Origin: Xiphias gladius
Taxonomy: Eukaryota; Chordata; Actinopteri; Istiophoriformes; Xiphiidae
DNA length: 64,000 bases
Reading direction: 5' to 3'
Assembly (NCBI RefSeq): GCF_016859285.1
Contig: NC_053407.1
Coordinates: 16,926,632 to 16,990,631 of the forward strand
This document shows, one piece after another, positions 50,401-63,200 of the stretch. The translations under genes and the position numbers were made by a program. Below the pieces are notes generated by a model, which worked only from the letters and a program-made list of their open reading frames with translations, was not told the origin of the DNA and ran no database searches. Position 1 is the stretch's first letter. Each line of letters begins with the position of its first letter.

Positions 50401-53400
50401 TTCATAATAAGCATAAAAATGATTTAAATTTGTGCTTTTAAAAACTACATGTTTGTATTTCAGTGATGTGAATAATTGCTAAATATCTGAGTAGTAGATC
50501 ATTGAAAAACATTTGTGGTTCAGTTTAGAAATAGAGTAACACTGCCCTCTTGGGGTAACATGACACCATGCTGAATTGAAAAGAGCTTTTATTTTTCAAT
50601 TTTACCGAGACAATAATACAGTTTTTTCTGAAAGCTTTTCTCAAGAGGATGACCTTGCGATAAAGCATCCACCATCAAAAATTGCAAAAATATATTCCGT
50701 TTCCCTTTCGCCATACTTAGTTTTGCTGTGAAAAGAATGAACAGACTATGCGAAGAGGAATCCAATAAAAGAACAAACACATACAAAGCAATAAATAAAG
50801 ATATTTGTTCTCCTAGGTGGATCAATTGCAGCAGTTTATAATTGAAAACAATGTTTAATTTCACATTTCCATGGAGGCATTGTTTTTTCCAGTACCAATG
50901 CCAACATACCAATTAAGCACACCTGTATGAGTTATGTGAACACAGTTTCCTGGGCTGAAAGTACAAATTAAAATAAAATCCAGGCCATTCTTTCAAATAT
51001 GCCTGTATGCAATAGCAAACATTAGAAAGAGTTTAATTGGTGTCCTTGAAAACCTTGCATTTTTAAAATGCTAAATTGACTATTTAAATATATCATGTCC
51101 GTGGTAATACACTTTATGCATTTTACAAGGCATTTGATGTCAACTTAATCTAAAAATGATGAACAAAGCACTTTGAACAGTGGCAACAGTGTGAAACTAC
51201 ACGTGTAAATACTGCTGGCCCAGGTTTTTTTTTTTTTTTTTTTTTTTTTCCTCCCAGAATACAAATGATAGTTACTGGCAGAGTGGCTCTGCTTTCTGAA
51301 TGAAAAAGGCACCTTCAGTAGTTAGCTCCTGTAACAGTAAAAAAACATCACAGTTAGCACTTGAGAAGCCCCATTTCATCAAGGGTCTGGTTTCCCAAAA
51401 ACAAGTTCAAACGAATTGAACAATTATTTTCCTTCATACTATGATTAGACTGATATTTTGCCCACGGAGTGTCACCCATGATGCAGTTTGTTCGATTACA
51501 ATTGATCAGTATGACTTAAGTGGTAAATGGGAAGCCCTTAACTTGAATTGGTTCTGTAAATTATTATTACTTTCAAGGTTGCATGATCTAAGTGGTATTT
51601 TGTAGACATTTTCGTCCTGCCGTAATTAAACAACAAAAATATTTAGTACCTTTTTGTTTTGAAATAAAACAATTTCTGTAAATCACAAACAATGCCTCAC
51701 TGATTTCCAGTACCAGAACAAAACACAAAGGTGTTTTCAGTTGGGTGGAGCAATGTACCACATTTGTTAAGATCATCAAAATGCATATAAATAAAAGACT
51801 CAAAAAAGAGCAAGAGGTCTGGTCCTCAGAAGAGATCCACATAGCCAGAGAATGAAAACATTTCTGTAGGTGCGTCGGAGCTTTAAAAATCCACAATTTT
51901 TAGCTCTGATGATATTTAATGGTTCCTAATTGATAAACACCGTTTGGGCTTATAATGATCATTTTTCTAATAAATTTTGCTAATAAATATTCCTTTCTTT
52001 CATATGTGCCAAGACAGAGCAACTGTTGCTAGTCTCAGATCCTTCAAATGTCCCAGAATACCAAATGTAGAAACGTACATTTAACTGCAAAAGAACTGCT
52101 AAATATGTGACAATGAGTATTTGCACTGAGAAATCAAGAGAAGCAAAGCACATTATTTTGTGTATATTTCCGCAATGATTCTTACTTTTGATAGTGGTGC
52201 TTGATAGCATTAGACAGTGAATTAAATTCCTTTACAGTCCATGATTATTGGACAGATTATGAGACAACAAATGAAGCTAAATACGAAAAATGATTAAGAC
52301 GTACATCGAAAAAACAAGAACAACACAGATTAAACAACTGTTGCACAACTATCCAGTAACTGATCTTTCCCTCAAACTAAAAGACATTCACAGAAATGCT
52401 TTGAACCTTGCAGAGAACACAAAAACAGTTCAGAACAGGGGTACCAGAATCTTGGAAATTTCTGACATACATGTTAAGGCAAATATTAGCTTCATTCTCC
52501 CATTTTAAGCCATCATTAAGACAACACTTGTGAGTACAGCTACATTGATGCAAATTTCCAGAGAACACTGAAATCTGATCACTATTCCCTATTTCAGGCC
52601 ACAGCTAATTAAGGTGAAATAAAACTACAGATTGTTTTTCCTCAAATGTAACTGAAATGAGTCTAAAAAGTCTAAAATGAACTGAAGTGGTTTGAACTGA
52701 GTGAGTGACCCACAGTCCCAACCTCCACATGGTTCAAACATGGGGCTATAAATTACACAGTCCAATTTTTTAAAAGGCATCTCTGTCACATTCAGCAGAA
52801 TAACATCAAAGAGTAACACTCACTGAAATAAATTATTGTTATTCAACCAAATCCCATAAAAAAAACATTGACTTAAACCAAAAACAAAACAATAGTACAT
52901 CAAAATGTGTGGACTAGGTTGATTACCCAGATAAATAGCCTAAGTTTTACAACTGCACGTAAAGTGAAAAGTTATGTTTCATAGAGCAACTTGTAGTCGT
53001 TCATCAACACTGTGACTACAGCATGATTACTGTATGTACTGTACAGTACAGTGTACACTGTATGTGAGTAAACCACTGTAACTTGAAAGCTTGAGAGATG
53101 TGAGAGTTGAAGTTTTATCATTATACAGTGAAAAGGCAGTTTGTGGTACTGTAGGCTACATGTGGATGAACTTGACACTATCTTGAAACCAGCTTTACTG
53201 TACTGTGAGGAGTGGTTTTGTGGCATTCCAGTATTACTTAGAAAAGAAACAGGACGTTGGCAGAAAGCTATGTGATAAAATCCTTATGATCAAAAAAACT
53301 GGTCCTAACCACAGATTCTGGGTGAAAACACAACGTAGCACGTTTTCAAACAACTCAGCATATAATGCATTAATCTTCATTTTGTGATTATTTTAGAAGA

Positions 53401-54110
53401 AACCTTTGTATGGTCTCAGTCCTGCAGAAATATAGGTTTTGTATGGATGATACATTTTGTCTAGCCTTCATGAGATGAAAATTGAATGAATTTGTCAGTT
53501 TGGATGTGGCCTGAAGAGAGATACACTTTTTGTAGCATGACCATATTACTGTCATTATGTAAGTGTATTATTGTAACTAATGAATAATTAATGTGATTGA
53601 ATGTGTCAAAATTTGACTTTCTATCAGCAAAACGCAAATAAACAAATTCCTCTGTAAGTTAAATATATAGACTTTAGTAGCATTTGTTTCCCCTTAAGAT
53701 TGATTGTACCATCAATTTTATACTTTATATAAATCAATGCTTTGTTAGTTCTGACAAGATAAAGGATAGAATAAAAATGCAATTAGGCAGGAAGGATCAC
53801 ATCTGTTTTGTATTTCAGAAAATGGACTTGGCTTTCACTGTGTCATCTGACCATTCTACAGCGGAACAAAACCAAGCCACTACAGCAATAATCATAGACG
53901 AAAACCATAGTGTTAAAGGGTAACGTCTGATCACGAGTCGGTGGTCTCAGCCCACTTTTGAAAAAGAATCTCAATCCTTGATTCCATTAACAGGATGAGT
54001 AAAGTGAAAAGTGTCTCAGCCCCTCCAGGACCCAGCTGGGCAGTCTTTGGGTCCATTAGGAGTCTTTTGGTCCAGTCATATTCCACCCTGCTGAGGGTAG
54101 AGGCCAGTTA
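50401..54110. other. Intergenic DNA between convergent pex11a and ell3, including the ell3 3' UTR
   Basis: No gene was recognised. The ell3 3' untranslated region must occupy the right-hand part on the minus strand, but I could not place a confident poly(A) signal. A cluster of TACTGTA/TGTACAGT words with local palindromes lies at 53025-53070. Confidence 0.45.
51225..51249. repeat. Poly-T run (25 bases)
   Basis: Homopolymer tract of 25 T followed by CCTCCC. It could be the tail of a reverse-strand retroinsertion, but no body was recognised beside it. Confidence 0.9.
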
Positions 54111-54221
54111 CTAGGAAAGTTCCTGTGCTTGGTCATAATCTGTGATCAGGCCTTTGATATGCGACAGTTTCTGATGGAGGTACTCGCATCGCTTCTTCTC
54201 TTCCCGATACCCAGGAAACTT
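54111..54221 (-). CDS. ell3: ell3 last coding exon
   Basis: Encodes the last 36 residues, with '[20 protein letters not shown]' and a TAG stop at 54111-54113. The acceptor is TCTCTTTAG. This is the most ELL3-like part of the protein. Confidence 0.93.
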   Translation of the reverse strand, partial: KFPGYREEKKRCEYLHQKLSHIKGLITDYDQAQELS

Positions 54222-57200
54222 CTAAAGAGAGAAAAGAAAAGGGGAACCAGTGAGTTTTGAGTAACACTCATTAAAATCCAACTCGATGGGCCTCATGAAA
54301 GAACATTTTTGTATTCTTATCATAAACCTCTCTTTGTTTTTTTCCAGGAGGTTTGCTGAAGTGTTTCATATTGGATTCAGTAGACCCTCTTAACTGCAAA
54401 AACTTCTTTATAAATTGCTTTTTTTCAACCCAATGAATGCCAGCCAATGGTGGCGTAGCTGCTCATAGGTGAGATTTGGCCGTTAGCATAATCACAGTCC
54501 CCGCATTGCTACAGTATACAATGCAAATTTACTCGTCTCAGTAGGCAAGTGATATAAGGGGGATTATACAACAGTACTATAGCTATTAAAGCTATGTCAA
54601 AAATGAAGCAGGAATGGACTGACAAACAAGGTGGTGATCCAGGCGACATGACATATTAGACGATCGTAGATTTGATTATGTTAAACTGTCAGGTGCTTTA
54701 CGGAGGATGTTTCCCTGGACAGCAACCTACATATAAAACCTTGACTAAGGCAGAATTTTCTGAGCAACTACTTAACTGTTTACTCGGTTGTGCTAAAATA
54801 CACATGCAAATAAAATCTAAAAGGAAAAGTTGTCTAACCTCAGTGAGCTGGCAAGCTATGATGCACATCACACTGATAAGCTGAATAGAATATTAATATT
54901 ACATTTTATTTTATTTTACCTTTTCGGGAACATATGATTTCCACATTCATTAAGATTAAAGCATCATAATTGTCAGGTCGTCAAAGTATTTTTTGGAGAA
55001 GTGCAGACTATCTGTACATGACTGGTACGACAGGCCTGCATCACACCAGAAAATTGTAAATACAGGAAAAACTAGTAAACATGATACATTGTCTTAAATT
55101 CCTCATATGTGCCACATAAGAATGAATATTTTCATACGAGTGTTTCTTGCATGAGGCCCAGTGCATAGTGCTTTAAGTGTTACATGAAATTAGTTACAAT
55201 TTAAACCATTCTTACTTTCTTATACTTTCTGTACTTTTGTAGTATTTGGTCCTCCATGAGCTGAAAAGGTTACAAAAGAAAAGGTGTTAGGGCGCCAAGA
55301 ATCAGATCTGTTTTCTGTTTGGTGTTTTGGTAGAAACAGAGCAGCGGGTTTCTGGTCCAGACAGTACCTTGTACTCTTGTGTTCCCGGGGAGAGAGTGTT
55401 GATCTTTGAGCCCAACTGAACAAACATCTCTGTGATAGCCCCAATCCGGTCATGAAGAGCTCTGTATTCATCGTACTCTGCACAGAAGTCGTCCTTATAC
55501 TGTTGACGCTGCTCCAGTGCTGTTATGGTGCTGTATTTTCTGAAAATACAAACATAATCCGTTTATTTAAAAGCAGAAGTGATTTTTAGAGGCCAAGTTT
55601 GCCTCCCTGGTCATTCCAGTAGATGGCACTGCAGATCGATGGAGTTAGAGGTCTGACACGTCACTGATTTAACAGCATGATGTGTCGACCAGATGTCTAA
55701 ATGTAAGACCTAAGATCTTTATTTTTCAAAGTCGTTCTCAGTGACACTTTGTGACAGCTTATTTAGACAAGTTTTATTTCCCTTCTATTAATGTGAATGT
55801 TTTGAAGCTGAACTTAACCCTTTAGGGACAAGTTTCTATTCTCAGCAACAGTGGGTTGGACTCTGAAACCTAAACTCCTCAGTGGCAGATGGTATCAACA
55901 ACGACTTATGTGGTTCCACTGATGTTGGGGCAATTATATGGAATTCATTCCTGACTCACACATCCATTTAGAATCTGGGAATATAACATTTGGACAGTCA
56001 GGGACATGATATGTATTTAATCTTACATTAAATAGTCAGGCAGTTCCTCTGCTGAGGTTCGACTGACAGGTGTTTTCTCTCCCTCATGGTCTGTAGATAG
56101 GAAAAACACACATGCAGAGAAGGGAAGGTTAAAGCAATCAGCCAATGCAAATGTGATAATGTGCCCATCATATCAAGGCTGATGGAATCATTTATCACTG
56201 TCTCCGATAAGAGATCTGATCCAAGGCAAGCAGTGACGTCAGCAGCCCAGAGTAGGAGGCAATACTGCCTGCTGACGCGCTCGACCGTAGGTCACCCAGC
56301 TGTTCCACAGTCAATCATCAACAGACTAGAGCTGGGAGTAAGGACTGGAGGGCGGAGAAAGTGTTACACTTCTAACAACACTCACTGCACTCTCAAATGA
56401 AAATATATGAATTGCTCTTTGCAGGCTTCTCGTGGGCTTACTCTATAATTCAACCCTGAGGATTTTTTTTCCTTTTAGTTGAATGAAAGCTGATAATCTT
56501 AATGGCCTGAACAAATAATATAAAACAGTTTCATGACAGCATAATAAGATACATGAAGTGTGACAAAACTTTTAAGGGAAGACAGTTTTCTAATTTTAAT
56601 GCCATTTACCTTTGAGATTTTCTTGGTTCTGCTTCAGGTCTGGACTGGTCTCTATCCAGTCTTGTTTTAAGCGTTCTCGTTCCTTGTCTTTGTGCTTTTT
56701 GGACCTCTTTTTTTTATGTTGGCCATTGGTGAACTGTTGGTCCGTGCAAATTGAGTTATCAGTGTGTGGGAGCTTTGGGCTGGGAGCAGTAAGAGCTGGC
56801 TCTGTCCTATCCAGTTTGGGAATAGCAGATGACCCGCTGAGTTTGTGCGGCGAGTACAGACCATTTGGGCTCCTCTGGAGATGATTGTTGGTTTTGTCGA
56901 ACTCCATTTTGATCTGTACACTAGAGTTTCCGTGACTGGAGGAGCTACGAGACCCATTGGTGCTGTATTCTCCATGAGAAGGCGACTGCAGAGGCAAACA
57001 CTGGTCTAATAGTCTTTGTTTTTTGGGGGTTTGACAGTTGGATGGGTCCGAGTGCAATGGTCGTTTCTAGAGAGAAAAAAAAACAAAACAAAGTGATTGA
57101 CTGGCCTTCAGGTTTTGGATGAACTAGTGCAAGTTACATGAGATTTGCCAAAAGTGCTTTTAGCATATGCATAAGAATTACACTCAAGCAATAATTCAAT

Positions 57201-60200
57201 ATTTTGGGAAATATGTTTATTGGCTTTCCTGCTGAGATGAGAAGACTGATACCACTCGTATGTCTGTAAGGAAAAAATGTACTTGGAGCCAGCAGCCGGT
57301 TAGCTTATCTTAGCACAACTACTGAAAACAGGGGAAACAGCTAGCCTGGCTGTGTCCAGAGGTAACAAAATCCAAAACCTGCAGTGTAAAAATTACAATT
57401 CAACGTTATACGGGTCTATATTTCTTGGCCAGTACTAGTAACTTCACGGAGTCTCTGTTGGTTGTTGACAACCCGTCCCAGCCAAGAAATAGCGTGGCAC
57501 ATAGCATGTTAAACTAGGCTAACTAGTTCCAGCTACATATTTACCACACAAGACATGAGAGTGGCATAAATCTTTTCCATCTCGCTCTTGGCAAAAAAGC
57601 AAATAATATATTTCTCTGAATGTCAAACTATTCTTTTAATTCCAGTCAGAGCTGTATTTCGTCTCAGGCAACTCAATGTAATTACAAAAAGATATAACAG
57701 AAAAATACTTCCTGTAATGTCTATCTGCAAAAAGGAAATACCTTATCTATTCTCAGTAGAAGTAGGGGAAAATAGAATTCATTCAGGGTGAATAATTACC
57801 ACAGAGAGATTCTTGGCAGGACTGAGTTGTGAAGGAGAGTTCCCGGGAGTTTTGTGGAATGAATGGTTGGACTGGGGACTCTTCAACTGGCTACTGTGGA
57901 GTGGCTGAAGTTTCCTGAAGAAAGATTAAGAACACAGTACCTTCAGTTGGACATGAACTGTGAGGTAAATGGTCTGTAAAGCTAAACAGGAAAAGGCAGT
58001 ATATAGGTCATTAAGTTTGCTTTGGTAGGTTTATGAGCAAGTGGATGAGCAATTATCATTAATTATGATGCAGGCTCCAGAAAAAATACATAGATAGCAG
58101 CTTTAGCAGAAGAAAGAATGATTGACAATACAAAATGTTTTTGACGTAATCAAAGGTTTTTGTGTGTTTCTGTGGTATGTTTTGTTTTGTGTCTCTGGTG
58201 ATACAATCTACAGGAGGCAACCACAAAGACTGAACACAGTCCAGGGAGCAGAACAATAGCAGCAGATTTAACCTCTGTAGGACCAAACCCTCTTCTCCGT
58301 TAATCTGCTTCCTACAGCTCCTTCCTCAAAGAGACGCCACTACAAAAGGACGCCCCCCCCCAGTGGATTCATGCAGCCCTCTTGATCATTTGGTCAGTGT
58401 GAGTGGAGTTCAGGTCCATTAAACATTAACATCAGTGAGTAAATGACAGTAGAAAGAGAGCCTGAATAAGAGGATGATTTAATTTTTCACTGTAAGCTTT
58501 TTACACTTAGCAGGGATGGTGAACAGAAGGTCTCTGCAATCAGCCAAGGGGACTTTCACTTTTTCCAAAACACTCATGAAGCACATGGCCTGCATGTTTA
58601 CTGGCAAGCAGTGTAAACGTATGAGGGGAGGAAGCTCACCCCGAAAAGCTCAGCCTTGCTATTCTGAACCTTCCATGCTAATGCCATTTGGCAACATGGT
58701 GCAGGGAATATTTTCCTCTGCTTTGATGTGTCCATTAAGAGATTCATCAGTACAGAAGACTTCTATGTTAATTCAGTGGCCTTTCTGTATAAACGCCAGC
58801 ACTGTCACAACACATCCATCCCTTAGTCTTTTCTGCATTATCTGCCTAAACGGAACTCTAAAAGTCTAAAAGAAATTTTAAGCAATAGTTTGACAATTTG
58901 GGAAATATGCTTATTTGCCTTCTTGCCAGGAGTTAAATGAAAAGATTGATACTACTCTCATTTCTGTACTGTAAATATAGGGTTACAGCAAGCAGGTGAT
59001 TAGCTTAGCACAAAGACTGGAAACATGGAGAAACAGCTAGCCTGGCTCTGTCTGAAGGTAACAAAATCTTGTACCAGCACCCCTGAAGCTTATGTATTAA
59101 CATCCTAAAATTCTGCTGATTGCCTCATGGTGATGACAAGACTTTCAGAAGTTGCTGCTCCCAGCCAAGAAATTGCCTGGCAATTAACCCCCATAAAATG
59201 ACGAACTGTCACTTTTGCACTTTGGTTTTTGTACAGATTAAACCAACGAGATATAGCGCTTTAATTATTTTTATCTTGAGAGGTGCTGGTAGGTGGATTT
59301 TGTTACTTTTGGACAGAGCCAGGCTAGCTGTTTCCCTCTGTTTCAAGTCTTTACGCTAAGCTAAGCTAACTTACTGCTGGTGGTAGCTTTATACTTTCCT
59401 CACCTAACTCAGGGAGCTAATAGGTGTATTTCCCAAAAAGGTGAACTATTACTTAAAAAAAAAAAATAAAGATAACATTTTGTTATACATTTTGAAGTCT
59501 TATCAATGGAACAAAACAAAAACCATTTTATAGTATTATGTCTAGCTTAATAACCACCTGATCAGGAGCCTATGGATGAGTTGCTTTTCCTCTTCTAAAT
59601 ATCCAGGCCAGTCTCTCTGGACGTGTCTGTAGAGCTCATCCTTCAGAGAGTAGCTGTGGTCTTTAGGGTTCAGTTTACCAACCTGAAGCACAGACAGCAC
59701 ACAGTGTTAATACATCAATAGAAAGAGGGCAGAATACAACAGGAAAAGAAGCCTGCTCAGGTCATAAAAGCACCAAACTGTGTTAACCTGCAATGCCGTA
59801 ATTCCACCTTATATCTAAATAAAACAAGACCTGTTTGTGATTCGGTGGGTCTATATTGTTTCCCTGGTAAACAGTTTAACCCTGCCCTTATATAACGTAA
59901 TCCTACTGATACAAATCTCCCCAAACCAACCACTTTCAATTCTGAAAGTAGCCAGATCCCAGCTGGAGACACCCCACCCCTCTCCTGTCAAAACACAATC
60001 TTCTCCTCCAAAGATAATTAAAGCACAGCCCTAATTACAGCTACCAGCGGCAGCACAGTCCCCATTTAATGATTGCAGTGGGACACTCAAACATTGTGAA
60101 CACAGGAAATATGCCTGAAATAAACTTACTTACTTCACCATTTTAGAGAAGAGTTTTAGAGCTGTATAGCAGTAGTCTGTACATTAGTATCATTAGCAAA

Positions 60201-63200
60201 ATGGCAAGTTATAAACCTCATTTATGTTCGCAGTTTGAAATCCTTGTCCTGATATCAAGTGATGCTAAAAGCAGCTAAATTTGTATTTATCACACTAACA
60301 TTCTGGTATTTTCCTTTACTTGTTGCTTCTAAGGATATAAGTTTTTGGTCGACCATGTGTTTACATAGCAATGTGCCAGATGTCTCACCTCATCCAGTAC
60401 TGAGGTCAGGTCAGTCTTGTCCTTTGGACTGGCCCGCTCCCTCTCCAACCACAGTAGCAGCTCAGGTTTCCTATAGGGCTTTAAGGCCAGGAGATGAATG
60501 ATGCGATCCCTCAAGGGCCGGTGTGCCACGGGGCTGGGAACCAGGCTCCTCTTGTTGCTGGGGGAGTGCTTGTTGCTGCTATCTGAGCCTGATACCAGAC
60601 CCTGCTTCCTCTGGACCTTCACGCACTTACCTGAGATCAAAATGAAGGGAGACACAGTAGAGTTTCAACAAGACTCTTCTGGAAGATGTGGGCAGGTTTA
60701 TTCTGTCAGTGATAGTGGATCAGAAAGTTATCAAAGCAGTAATCTAAAGCTGTTTTTGAATGGCAATACAGTCGCTACCCTACACAAAACTAAAGAAGAG
60801 CAGAGAGATAATAACTGATCTGATAACAGAATTCACATATGTTGACAGTATCCTGTAATAGCACAGCTGACATATCATTCCTAATCCAGTCCTCAGGCCA
60901 GTTATTCAAATCACACACTGATTTTGAAAGACAGGCCTACACATGAGAGACAACCTAATACATTTTTATCTTTCTATATATCTCTATTGTCATGCAATCT
61001 GTTTATGCAAATGCAACAGATGCAGTATGTGCAGCACTTTCAGCCAAATCTAAAACAGCAATTTACACACATACAGTAAATACCTTGAACATGGTACTGT
61101 GCTTATGCACAGAGGCTGTGTTGCTGCAAGTTGAGAACAGTGAAAGGGGTTGACAGTAGGGTTAGCCTACTGCTGAGTAAACAGGAGCATGGAAACTAAA
61201 GCAGCTAACACAGAGAGGCCCTTTCTTCCTGGTGCAGCACTAATTCACTTGGACCCAGCCAGGCAGTACTTATAGATATCTGCAGACTGTAATCTCATTA
61301 CAATTTTAAGCCATAATTTAGACGTTGCTATAGGTCGAAGACTGACAGGACTTTCACACAGACAACATGGCAGACTTATCATATGTATCCAGGGCATTTT
61401 ACAGGACAGTAATACTTTCCTACTATTTTCACTTTCTAAAAGTAACTCTAGACATCAGTTTTAGCAATATACAGCATTCTTTGTAAGATTCAAAAGGAGT
61501 CTCTTTTAAATCTGCGGTGCAAAATACAGCAGTCTTGCAGGAGCTATTTTTCAACATCTACCTTGAACTAGGTCATGAAGATTTTGGGCAAATATCCTTC
61601 CTGCACTGAAACAGCTTGTACTGCCACATTTCAAACAAGCAGCAACTAGAGCCATTGTTTGACGGTAATAAATTAGAGCAGCTTTAGGGAAATTTAACTC
61701 AAGGCAGTTTTTGGAATGATATTTCCCATGGTGACAGTGACATCGTACTTAGGATAAATGACATGCTTTAAAGTAATGTGGGCGTATTTATGAGCAATGA
61801 CCAAACACTTAAAATAGCAACTGTTTGCCATAATGTATCAATATTACAGAGGAAAAATAATTATAAACACTAAAATGACTTTATAAATTATGTGAATTTA
61901 TTTTCAAAAGCAATTTGTACAACATCACGTGAGTACAAATTGTCACTGCTGCCTTTCCACTGAATGCAACTGAACTTTGACTGACATTTTTATGATGAGT
62001 ATAGCATTACTCAACCTTAAAGACAGTCAGTTACAACAAAAAAACAGTGTGCTTTTTACTGCAGTTTTTATACTGTGATGCATAACCTATTTAGTATTTC
62101 ACTCTCTTGTGCCCAGGAGAAGGTAAAGACAGCTTGACATCTTGAAAACAATGTGCAAGTGAAGCGGGATATCTGTAAACTTCTGCATGTTTCCAAGCAG
62201 GATCTCTCATGTCTTTTCCATCATTTATTAGATGCATACACATGCCAGATATGTTAAATGTATTTTGTAAAAGCCTTAGAAAAGCCTCTTAGAGAGTATT
62301 TCTGCAGCAAATCATGGCATGCACTGGCTAAAAACAGGTTCTGGCAGCTGGCTTCTACAGCAATTACCCTAAACATTATGTTGTAGCAATGGACTAAACA
62401 ACATTTTTCAATTGTTAAAATATAATCTACACAAGCTTTTAAACTCATTGGACCTCTAAATGTCACAAGGCCTCATGGGTAGATTGTTTGTTTATAAGGA
62501 TGCAGCATGGTCAATTTAATCAACAGTGCCTCTAAAACCACGGCTCTGGCAAGGAGAAGACCATGAATAAAGAAAATTAATTGCAAGAATGAAATCCTGT
62601 ATGTCAGGCCCAGATTACTCCAGGTTAAGTGTGGCCTCTTCTTTAGATGGTATTTAGAAATATTTTATCAAATGAAAATGAATTAAATTCCAGTCAGTGC
62701 ATATTAGGCAAAACTTCATCAGTGTGAGACTTGTTAGCACATAATGGTGCTAGCAGGCAAGCTGGCATAGTGCCTCAACAATCTGGTTAAAATGAAAGGA
62801 AAATTACAAGAAAGAGAGGCAAGCCTCTCGCATGAATAATTGCAACGCAGCACTTTGATCAATTATGTGATAACTTCCACGCCATATGGCAGTTATCAGC
62901 AGGATGACATGGTGAGAGGCAATGGTTTAGAAGCTTTCTGGATAAATGAAAACTCTGTTTATCTGTCCTTGATTCCTACGTGCTTGAAGACTAAAACTGA
63001 GGCTTGAAGATACATCAGAATCCAGTTACAGCCATTAAGCAAAAGCTTACTTGGCCCAGGCTTGATCTCAATTGCTGAGCGGCTCCAGATGTCCTTCTCC
63101 ACCTGAGACATGCGCTCCCTGGTTGTTTGGTAGGAGTCGTCTGTGGCACAAACTGTGATCTTGTCCTGAATGCTACCCTGGCCCTCCAGGTGATCCCTGC

